Source: CAZPXF01 sp964590945
GTDB taxonomy: Bacteria > Bacillota > Clostridia > Lachnospirales > Lachnospiraceae
Length of the DNA: 13,249 nt
Assembly (NCBI GenBank): GCA_964590945.1
Contig: CAZPXF010000064.1
Span: 1 to 13,249 of the forward strand
Direction of reading: 5' to 3'
Position 1 is the first letter of the stretch, and each line of letters starts with the position of its first letter. Positions 7,361 to 13,249 of this stretch are shown here, one piece after another. The position numbers and the translations under genes are program-made. The notes under the pieces are model-generated. The model was not told the DNA's origin, did not search any database, and saw only the letters and a list, made by a program, of their open reading frames with translations.

Positions 7361-7434
7361 AATAATTGGTATACGTGAGACGTTGTCGGGGCAGACTCCC
7401 GGCATAAGGCAGATTACAGAACAGGAGGAACACC
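7361..7434 (+). promoter_or_regulatory. glyA promoter/leader region
   Basis: glyA must be transcribed from here because the htrA terminator isolates it. An AATAAT (7361-7366) followed by TGGTATACGT could be a -10 region, but I see no matching -35, so the exact promoter is unresolved. The leader can form a small hairpin, GTCGGG (7384-7389) with CCCGGC (7397-7402). It does not match the tetrahydrofolate or ZTP riboswitch consensus that I know. AGGAGG at 7423-7428 is the ribosome binding site. Confidence 0.4.
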
Positions 7435-8670
7435 GTGTACGATTTTGATGAGATTAAGAAAGTTGATCCGGAGATTGCGGAGGCGATCAGAAGTGAGGAA
7501 CAGAGACAGAATTCACATATTGAACTGATAGCATCTGAAAACTGGGTGAGCAAGGCTGTTATGGCAGCTATGGGAAGCCCGCTGACAAATAAATATGCAG
7601 AGGGATATCCGGGGAAACGTTACTATGGCGGCTGCCAGTGCGTTGATGTAGTAGAGAACCTCGCAAGGGAAAGGGCAAAGAAATTATTTGGATGCGACTA
7701 TGCAAATGTCCAGCCTCATTCCGGCGCGCAGGCAAACCTTGCAGTGTTTTTTGCGATGCTGAAGCCCGGCGATAAGGTTCTGGGAATGAATCTCGATCAC
7801 GGCGGACATTTAAGCCATGGTTCACCGGCAAATATTTCCGGTACATATTTTAATATTGTTGCTTACGGTGTGAATGACGATGGGTTTATCGATTATGATA
7901 AGCTCCGTGAGATTGCGGTTGCAGAGAAACCGAAGATGATCATCGCAGGCGCAAGCGCATATGCAAGAACGATTGATTTTAAGAAGTTCAGGGAGATTGC
8001 TGATGAGTGCGGCGCATATCTGATGGCGGATATTGCACATATTGCAGGTCTTGTTGCAACAGGACTTCATCCAAGTCCGATCCCATATGCGGATGTTGTT
8101 ACGACTACAACACATAAGACCTTACGCGGCCCGCGCGGAGGATTGATCCTTGCAAATGAGGATGCTGCGAAGAAGTTTAACTTTAACAAGGCTGTATTCC
8201 CAGGCATTCAGGGCGGCCCGCTGGAGCATGTGATCGCTGCAAAGGCTGTTTCTTTCCAGGAAGCATTGAAGCCTGAATTTAAGGAATACCAGCAGCAGAT
8301 CCTGAACAATGCACAGGCGCTTGCCAAAGCGTTGATGGAGCGCGGGATTCCGATTGTTTCCGGCGGCACGGACAATCATCTGATGCTTGTGGATCTCCGT
8401 GGTATGGACATTACGGGCAAAGAGCTTGAGAAGCGTTTGGATGAAGCGCATATTACATGCAACAAAAATACAGTGCCAAACGATCCGAGATCTCCATTTG
8501 TTACAAGCGGCGTCCGTCTTGGAACGCCGGCCGTCACATCCAGAGGTATGGTGGAAGAAGACATGGAGCAGATTGCGGAAGCGATATCCCTTGTGATCAA
8601 AGGCGAGGAGAATATTCCGGCTGCGAGAGAGATCGTTGCAGGTCTGACAACAAAATATCCGCTGATCTAA
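7435..8670 (+). CDS. glyA: Serine hydroxymethyltransferase
   Basis: PLP enzyme that interconverts serine and glycine while charging tetrahydrofolate with a one-carbon unit. It supplies purine, thymidylate and methionine synthesis in the cytoplasm. The 411 aa match the bacterial family length from end to end. Key motifs are TNKYAEGYPGKRYYGG (51-66), HSGAQAN (95-101), DHGGHLSHG (121-129) with the PLP-stacking His125, and DIAHIAGL (199-206) with the PLP-nitrogen Asp199. The Schiff-base Lys228 is in TTTTHKTLRGPRGG, and the substrate-carboxylate Arg361 is in SGVRLGTPA. The start is GTG at 7435, with AGGAGG 6 bases upstream. It is a single-gene unit between two terminators. The nearby DUF1015 gene may share serine metabolism, but that is inference. 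Confidence 0.98.
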   Translation: MYDFDEIKKVDPEIAEAIRSEEQRQNSHIELIASENWVSKAVMAAMGSPLTNKYAEGYPGKRYYGGCQCVDVVENLARERAKKLFGCDYANVQPHSGAQANLAVFFAMLKPGDKVLGMNLDHGGHLSHGSPANISGTYFNIVAYGVNDDGFIDYDKLREIAVAEKPKMIIAGASAYARTIDFKKFREIADECGAYLMADIAHIAGLVATGLHPSPIPYADVVTTTTHKTLRGPRGGLILANEDAAKKFNFNKAVFPGIQGGPLEHVIAAKAVSFQEALKPEFKEYQQQILNNAQALAKALMERGIPIVSGGTDNHLMLVDLRGMDITGKELEKRLDEAHITCNKNTVPNDPRSPFVTSGVRLGTPAVTSRGMVEEDMEQIAEAISLVIKGEENIPAAREIVAGLTTKYPLI

Positions 8671-8684
8671 TATAAATCAGCAAT

Positions 8685-8713
8685 AAAGCGGAGCCTTTAG
8701 CGGCTCCGCTTTT
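8685..8713 (+). terminator. glyA terminator (likely bidirectional)
   Basis: AAAGCGGAGCC (8685-8695) pairs perfectly with GGCTCCGCTTT (8702-8712) around a 6-base loop and is followed by T. The A-rich left side gives a T-rich tail on the minus strand, so it can also end transcription coming from the cotJC remnant. Confidence 0.9.
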
Positions 8714-8715
8714 GT

Positions 8716-8738
8716 ATGTGCGCCCGGCGGGCGCACGT
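8716..8738. repeat. GC-rich perfect inverted repeat after the glyA terminator
   Basis: GTGCGCCC (8718-8725), spacer GGC, then GGGCGCAC (8729-8736). The stem extends two more pairs outward (T-G and A-T). No T run follows on either strand, so it is not a classic terminator. It lies three bases after the glyA terminator and 31 bases from the end of the cotJC remnant. Confidence 0.7.
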
Positions 8739-8769
8739 TATGAGGAATTGTTCTTCGCAAGCAGGTATA

Positions 8770-9216
8770 TTATGCGGACACTTCCGGATTAAAGGCGTAG
8801 AAATTCTTGCTGTCCAGATTATCCTGTACGATGCGCAGACTCTCGCCGAAGCGCTGGAAATGTACGATCTCGCGCTGTCTTAAAAATCGGATCGGATCGC
8901 AGATTTCAGGATCTTTGATCAGCCGCAGAATATTGTCGTAAGTGGAGCGCGCCTTTTGTTCCGCAGCAAGGTCTTCCGTCAGATCCGTGATTGGATCGCC
9001 CTTCGACTGGAAAAACGTAGAGGTGAACGGAATGCCGCTTGCGGACTGCGGCCAGAGCGCGAACGTGTGATCTACGTAGTATTTATCAAACCCGGATCTT
9101 ATGATCTCTTCTGTGGAGAGATTTCTTGTGAGCTGGTAAACGATGGCGCAGACGATTTCCATATGTGCCAGTTCTTCCGTACCAAGATGAAAGAAAAGCT
9201 GTCGCGGCTTGCTTAA
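8770..9216 (-). pseudogene. cotJC: N-terminally truncated spore coat protein CotJC / manganese catalase
   Basis: The reading frame is open from 9216 to the stop at 8770 and begins in mid-protein as KPRQLFFHLGTEELAHME. The rest matches the C-terminal two thirds of CotJC-type manganese catalases: AIVYQLTRNL, GFDKYYVDHT, WPQSASGIPF, KGDPITDLTEDLAAEQKARSTYDNI, FLRQREIVHFQRFGESL, and the NFYAFNP end. CotJC is normally about 190-220 aa in a cotJA-cotJB-cotJC operon and is a sporulation mother-cell coat protein. Of the di-manganese ligands, E-x-x-H (GTEELAH), the AAEQKA glutamate and the IVHFQRF histidine remain. The first glutamate ligand, in the N-terminal GPDGEL segment, is missing with the first 70-80 residues. 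An in-frame ATG at 9162 has no ribosome binding site that I can see. cotJA and cotJB are absent. The upstream side is joined directly to a truncated recombinase. Confidence 0.82.
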
Positions 9217-10145
9217 TCAGCGGGCTGCTTTATGAAAGGCCTCTGCGCGTCCTTCCAGATGGTTTCATCGATGAGCGGAGGATGCAGACCCGGGTGGATC
9301 TCCGGCGCAGTATTGCGCGGCCTGGTTTTCGTGATTTCGCCGTCCCGTATAGTCTTAACATGGCTCCTTCTGCCGTAGACAACCTTTCCGGTTTGAACCG
9401 GATTGGTGCGGATAGAATAAACCGTGGCGGCTGTCCAGGGCTTTCCGGAGCGGGTTGGAAGACCAAGATCGTTCAGGTAACGTGCATTTAGAGTATCGCC
9501 CAGCCGCCTTGCCGGGGATGCCGCCGGAGAATTCCCGGACGATGCGGAGGAAGTTCCGTATGCTGCGGCAAGGATAAGCCTGCGGTAAATGGCGGCTTCG
9601 TGGGGATTGACGGATAATGTGAATCCGGAACGATCGGGCAGCCGGGCAATAGTATATCCGTATGGCGCACGGTTATATGGCCAGCATCCATCGCGAACCG
9701 CCTGAACAACGCCGCGCCGCATACGGCGGTTGATTGTTTTGTATTCCCGACGGCTCATAAAAAGGCCAAATTCAAAGTATTCCTCATCAAATTCATCGTT
9801 GGGGTCATAGACCTTGGACGGCGTCACGATCAGGGTGTGCGAGTATTTGAATGTCTTTGTAACGACGCCCTGATCCTGCGTATCTCCTCTTGCAAGGCGT
9901 TCGATTTCCACTACAAGTACCCCTTCCCACATACCTGCTTCGACCTCAGAGAGAAGCCTTTTCATAACCGGACGGTTACGGATCGATTCTCCGGAGAGAA
10001 GCTCGCGGTAGATAGCTCCGACCTCAAGATTCAGCCGGACAGCAGTATCCTGAAGCAAATGTTCGTGCCTTGCCAGTGTTTCTCCTTCGCCGCGGGCCTC
10101 GGCGGTGAGATCTGCCCGTGATTTTCTCAAATACATACAATACAT
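9213..10145 (-). pseudogene. Large serine recombinase, C-terminally truncated
   Basis: Site-specific recombinase of the resolvase/invertase superfamily, as used by integrative elements and phages. The catalytic domain (about residues 4-150) has YLRKSRAD with nucleophile Ser12, plus GEGETLARHE, SGESI-NRPVM, VVEIERLARGDTQDQ and FDEEYFEFGLFMSRREYKTINRR. The recombinase domain (about 160-300) has APYGYTI, LGLPTRSGKPWTAATVYSIRTNPV and GLHPPLIDETIW. Family members usually continue for 100-200 residues with a zinc ribbon and coiled coil; this one stops at KQPAD, about 310 aa. GTG at 10154 is possible, but ATG at 10145 with GGGAAG 8 bases upstream is the better start. Residues about 198-217 are a Ala/Ser/Pro/Gly-rich insert. 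By eye the gene is richer in GC than its neighbours. No other element genes or obvious att repeats flank it. It is probably inactive, though the catalytic core looks intact. Confidence 0.75.
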
Positions 10146-10230
10146 TTTGATCACTTCCCGTATAATATATGGAATTGGGACAGAAAATAGAAAAATAGAA
10201 TATACAGGTACATAAGAAGAGAAATACTTA

Positions 10231-10259
10231 TTGAAGTTTCAAAGGGAGAGTGCTATATT
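10231..10259 (+). promoter_or_regulatory. Sigma-A promoter for trkAH
   Basis: A -35 box TTGAAG (10231-10236) and a -10 box TATATT (10254-10259) with a 17-base spacer put the transcription start near 10266. This makes the far-upstream ATG at 10263 unusable and supports the start at 10299. The -35 box lies in a short inverted repeat, TTGAA-GT-TTCAA (10231-10242), that could be an operator or chance. Confidence 0.6.
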
Positions 10260-10298
10260 TTAATGGTATACGTGAGAAAGAAGGAGTATGAGATAAAA

Positions 10299-11687
10299 AT
10301 GAACATTATTATTGCGGGCGGCGGGAAGGTTGGAAGATATCTTGCCGAGCAGCTCAGCCGCGAGGGACAGGACATTACGTTGATCGATGAACGGCCTCAG
10401 ATTGTGCAGATGATGACGAATCAGGCTGACATTCAGGGAATTGTCGGGAACTGTGCCAGCTATAGTATACAGAAGGACGCCGGAATTGAATCGGCCGATC
10501 TGTTTATTGCGGTTACCGGTTCAGATGAATTGAACCTGTTATGCTGTCTGATTGCGAAAAAAGCGGGCGATTGCCATACGATCGCGCGCGTGCGCACGCC
10601 GGTATATTATAAGGAAATACGGCATATCAAGGAAGAGCTTGGGCTTTCTATGGTGATCAATCCGGAATGGGCGTCTGCAATGGAGATGGCGCGTCTTCTG
10701 AGATTCCCTACAGCTATCGAGATCGACACATTTGCAAAGGGAAGGATCGAGCTTCTGCGGGTTCGTTTGGCGGGAGGAAACCGCCTGCTTGGCAAATCGA
10801 TCAAGGATTTGGCAGTGTTGAACCAATGCGAAATACTGATCTGTATCGTAGAGCGAAAGAAGCAGGTTATCATTCCGGATGGAGATATGGTTTTGGAAGA
10901 GAACGACATCATTTCTATTGTAGCTCCGGCGGGACATGCGAACCGTTTCTTTAAAATGATCGGTATCCGGACAAACCGTGTGAAGAATACATTGATCATC
11001 GGCGGAAGTAAAATAGGATATTATCTTGCATTGAGGCTTGCAAAATCGGGGATTCAGGTAAAGATCATCGAGCAGGATATCAATTGCTGCGAGAGTCTCA
11101 GCGAAATGCTCCCCAAAGCTCTTATTATAAATGGAGACGGAACAGACCAAAGCGTTTTGGAAGAAGAGGGGCTTGCAGATGCAGAGAGCGTTGTTTTCCT
11201 TACAAATATGGACGAAGAAAATATCATGCTGGCTCTGTATGCAAAGAAAGTAAGCAATGCAAAGGTTGTGACAAAGATCAACCGCAATACTTACGACGCA
11301 GTTCTGGATCAGCTGGATATCGGCAGCGTGATCCATCCAAAATATGTGACGTCCGAGTATATTTTACAGTATGTGCGCGCAGTGCAGAATTCTTCGGGAA
11401 GTAATGTGGAGACATTATACCAGCTGGCGGACGGAAGGGCGGAAGCGCTGGAATTTATTGTAAAAGAAAATAATGCTAAGATGACAGGGATCCCTCTTAT
11501 GAATCTGGATATCAGGCCGAATCTTCTGGTCTGCGCCATTCACAGGAACGGTCGTGCGATCATTCCAAAGGGGCAGGACCAGATGCAGGTGGGAGATTCT
11601 GTTGTCGTTATCACGACGGATATCGGTAAACTGAATGACCTGAGGGATATTTTGAAGAACCCTTTCAAAATATTAAGGACAGAGTAG
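10299..11687 (+). CDS. trkA: Trk potassium uptake system regulatory NAD-binding subunit TrkA
   Basis: Cytoplasmic gating subunit that binds NAD(H) or other nucleotides and controls the TrkH potassium channel. From ATG 10299 the protein is 462 aa and begins MNIIIAGGGKVG, the canonical TrkA opening. Order of domains: RCK_N 1 (residues 1-120, GGGKVG 7-12, ribose-binding Asp30/Glu31), RCK_C 1 (about 142-222), RCK_N 2 (230-350, GGSKIG 235-240), RCK_C 2 (about 370-450). The duplicated layout is the full TrkA form, unlike single-domain KtrA. The frame extends upstream to an ATG at 10263, but that falls inside the promoter and has no ribosome binding site. AAGGAG at 10281-10286 serves 10299 with a longish 12-base spacing. 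trkH follows after 19 bases, so they form one operon. Confidence 0.95.
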   Translation: MNIIIAGGGKVGRYLAEQLSREGQDITLIDERPQIVQMMTNQADIQGIVGNCASYSIQKDAGIESADLFIAVTGSDELNLLCCLIAKKAGDCHTIARVRTPVYYKEIRHIKEELGLSMVINPEWASAMEMARLLRFPTAIEIDTFAKGRIELLRVRLAGGNRLLGKSIKDLAVLNQCEILICIVERKKQVIIPDGDMVLEENDIISIVAPAGHANRFFKMIGIRTNRVKNTLIIGGSKIGYYLALRLAKSGIQVKIIEQDINCCESLSEMLPKALIINGDGTDQSVLEEEGLADAESVVFLTNMDEENIMLALYAKKVSNAKVVTKINRNTYDAVLDQLDIGSVIHPKYVTSEYILQYVRAVQNSSGSNVETLYQLADGRAEALEFIVKENNAKMTGIPLMNLDIRPNLLVCAIHRNGRAIIPKGQDQMQVGDSVVVITTDIGKLNDLRDILKNPFKILRTE

Positions 11688-11706
11688 ACAGAGGTGGAAG
11701 ACGATT

Positions 11707-13158
11707 ATGAACCGAAGAATGATTTGCTTTATTCTGGGAAACCTCATTCAGGTAGAGGCGGTACTATTGCTGTTTCCGGCGTTATTTGCAGTGATTTATC
11801 AGGAGAAGCGGTGCATTGCCGTGTTTTTGGGAACCGCGCTTTTCTGTGCGGCGTTTGGTCAGTTACTGAAAATCAAAAAGCCGAAAAATGTAACGATCTA
11901 TTCCGCGGAAGGGTATGTCAGCGTTGCGGTCAGTTGGATTGCAATGAGTATCTGCGGCGCGATCCCGCTGTATGCCAGCGGTTATTTTCCAAATCCTGTG
12001 AATGCGCTTTTTGAGATCGTGTCCGGTTTTACAACAACCGGAGCGACAATATTGAGTGATGTGGAGATCCTGCCAAGGTCTGTTCTGCTTTGGCGAAGCT
12101 TTTCACATTGGATCGGCGGTATGGGAATACTGGTATTTATGCTTGCAATCCTTCCGATGGCGGGGCCTTCCAGCATGTTCCTTATGAAAGCGGAAAGTCC
12201 CGGCCCTTCCGTGGGCAAGCTCTATCCGAAGCTGCGCAGTACGGCAAAGACATTGTATGCGATCTATCTTTGTATGACAACTGTTATGATCATGCTTTTG
12301 GTTCTTGTGGGATGCCCGGTATTTGATTCGATCAATCTTGGCCTTGCGACGGCGGGAACGGGAGGCTTTGGCGTTTTAAATGACAGCGCGGCAAGCTATA
12401 ATTCGGCGGCGCAGATTGTGATCACGGTATTTATGATTTTATTCGGAGTGAACTTCAATCTGTATTTTCTGCTTTATACAAAGCATGTTAAGGATGCGTT
12501 TAAGAGTGAAGAGGTCAGATATTATCTGGGAATCATCGCGGCGGCTATCCTATTGATCACATGGAACGTACGGCATCTGTTCCCGAACATTGGGAAAGCG
12601 GTTCTTAATGTAGCGTTTACGGTTGCATCAATCATATCGACGTCCGGATTTGCCACGGTGGATTTTGACCTGTGGCCCGAATTTTCAAGGACGATCCTCG
12701 TATTTCTGATGTTTTGCGGGGCGTGCGCAGGGAGTACCGGCGGAGGGATGAAGGTATCGAGACTGATCATCATGGCTAAGACGGTTAAGAAGGAGCTGGC
12801 GTTTATCCGGCATCCGAGAAATGTGAGAAAGACGCATTTTGAAGGAAAACAGGTAGAGCACACGGTCGTTCGCTCGATTAATATTTTTCTGATCTCATAT
12901 ATAGCTATATTTGCCCTGTCAGTCCTGATCATTTCGATTGATAATTTTGACGGGGTGACAAACTTTACGGCAATCGCGTCGTGTATCAATAATATCGGGC
13001 CGGGTCTTAACAAGGTTGGCCCGACACAGAACTTTTCCATTTTCTCGAATCTGTCCAAGATCGTCATGGTATTTGATATGCTCGCGGGAAGGCTGGAGAT
13101 ATTTCCAATGCTGATGCTGGGTAGTTTGTTTATAAAAAAGAAAAATGGATGGAATTAA
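11707..13158 (+). CDS. trkH: Trk potassium uptake channel subunit TrkH
   Basis: Integral-membrane K+ channel/transporter of the SKT superfamily, partner of TrkA. The 483-aa sequence is hydrophobic throughout and holds four pore-loop repeats with selectivity-filter glycines: TTTGA (109-113), TAGTGGFG (215-222), STSGFA (311-316) and NNIGPG (428-433). HWIGGMGI (134-141), GSTGGGMKVSR (342-352) and the C-terminal DMLAGRLEIFP (457-467) are further TrkH/KtrB signatures. The length and opening fit TrkH-type proteins more than the shorter KtrB. The ATG is preceded by an AGAGGTGG ribosome binding site (11690-11697). No clear U-run terminator follows within the remaining 91 bases. Confidence 0.95.
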   Translation: MNRRMICFILGNLIQVEAVLLLFPALFAVIYQEKRCIAVFLGTALFCAAFGQLLKIKKPKNVTIYSAEGYVSVAVSWIAMSICGAIPLYASGYFPNPVNALFEIVSGFTTTGATILSDVEILPRSVLLWRSFSHWIGGMGILVFMLAILPMAGPSSMFLMKAESPGPSVGKLYPKLRSTAKTLYAIYLCMTTVMIMLLVLVGCPVFDSINLGLATAGTGGFGVLNDSAASYNSAAQIVITVFMILFGVNFNLYFLLYTKHVKDAFKSEEVRYYLGIIAAAILLITWNVRHLFPNIGKAVLNVAFTVASIISTSGFATVDFDLWPEFSRTILVFLMFCGACAGSTGGGMKVSRLIIMAKTVKKELAFIRHPRNVRKTHFEGKQVEHTVVRSINIFLISYIAIFALSVLIISIDNFDGVTNFTAIASCINNIGPGLNKVGPTQNFSIFSNLSKIVMVFDMLAGRLEIFPMLMLGSLFIKKKNGWN

Positions 13159-13184
13159 ATTTTCAGATTGGCACAGAGGATAAT

Positions 13185-13216
13185 GGTTATGGTACAGATT
13201 CTTCTGTGCCGCAACC
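13185..13216. other. Interrupted hairpin downstream of trkH, no U-run
   Basis: GGTT-AT-GGTACAGA (13185-13198), loop TTCT, then TCTGTGCC-GC-AACC (13203-13216). This gives 8 bp with one G-T pair, a 2x2 internal loop and 4 more pairs. A second copy of the left arm, GGCACAGA (13170-13177), also pairs perfectly with the right arm, so two alternative folds are possible. No T run follows, so it is not an ordinary terminator. It could be a processed 3' end, a leader of the next gene or a repeat element. Confidence 0.45.
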
Positions 13217-13249
13217 TTGGAACAAACAAAAACACACGTTCGGACGGGC

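Noticed and set aside
7368..7434. Possible folate or ZTP riboswitch before glyA
   Set aside because: Only one small hairpin is seen. The conserved cores of the THF and pfl/ZTP motifs are missing and the leader is too short.
9165..9491. Plus-strand frame across the recombinase/cotJC joint
   Set aside because: It spans the joint but resembles no protein and runs antisense to two frames with clear homology.
10161..10166. TATAAT on the plus strand between recombinase and trkA
   Set aside because: No -35 box at suitable spacing upstream. The TTGAAG/TATATT pair nearer to trkA is better placed.
10539..11336. 265-codon open frame on the minus strand
   Set aside because: Antisense to trkA, whose domains run through the whole stretch. 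The Cys/His-rich composition is typical of a shadow frame.

Overview
The window looks like part of the chromosome of a spore-forming Gram-positive Clostridia, most likely a Lachnospiraceae-type gut anaerobe. Supporting signs are strong AGGAG-type ribosome binding sites, sigma-A promoters, U-run hairpin terminators, an LCP wall enzyme, a spore-coat/manganese catalase (CotJC) remnant, and a large serine recombinase of the kind common in these genomes. Species cannot be named from the sequence alone. The gene order reads mainly as housekeeping and cell-envelope functions. One accessory scar sits at about 8.7-10.2 kb.

Region 1 (1-2975, plus strand): an apparent operon of an ABC-2 polysaccharide/teichoic-acid export permease, its ATPase (TagGH/Wzm-Wzt type) and an LCP-family phosphotransferase, closed by a terminator. 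Together they would move a lipid-linked glycopolymer across the membrane and attach it to the wall. The polymer biosynthesis genes are presumably upstream of the window.

Region 2 (3000-4628, plus): a monocistronic unit with a near-consensus sigma-A promoter. It encodes a secreted, cohesin-like, single-pass membrane protein with a long charged cytoplasmic tail, and ends in a terminator.

Region 3 (4634-7354): a DUF1015 protein on the minus strand, convergent with region 2, is divergent from an HtrA/DegP-type membrane serine protease. The protease ends in a perfect 12-bp hairpin with a UUCG loop.

Region 4 (7355-8738): glyA (serine hydroxymethyltransferase) as a single gene, with a GTG start and a strong terminator followed by a second, GC-rich palindrome.

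Region 5 (8770-10154, minus): the accessory scar. A large serine recombinase that stops right after its recombinase domain abuts, within a few bases, a cotJC gene lacking its N-terminal third. The simplest reading is one deletion that fused the two; a remnant of an element inserted in cotJC is the alternative.

Region 6 (10231-13158, plus): trkA-trkH, the two-subunit potassium uptake system, with its own promoter. An unexplained interrupted hairpin lies after trkH at the window edge.

No stretch longer than 300 bases lacks a gene. I see no tRNA, rRNA, CRISPR array or insertion sequence. I did not find a convincing wholly new system. The items most worth checking are the recombinase/cotJC junction and the cohesin-like protein with its acidic tail.
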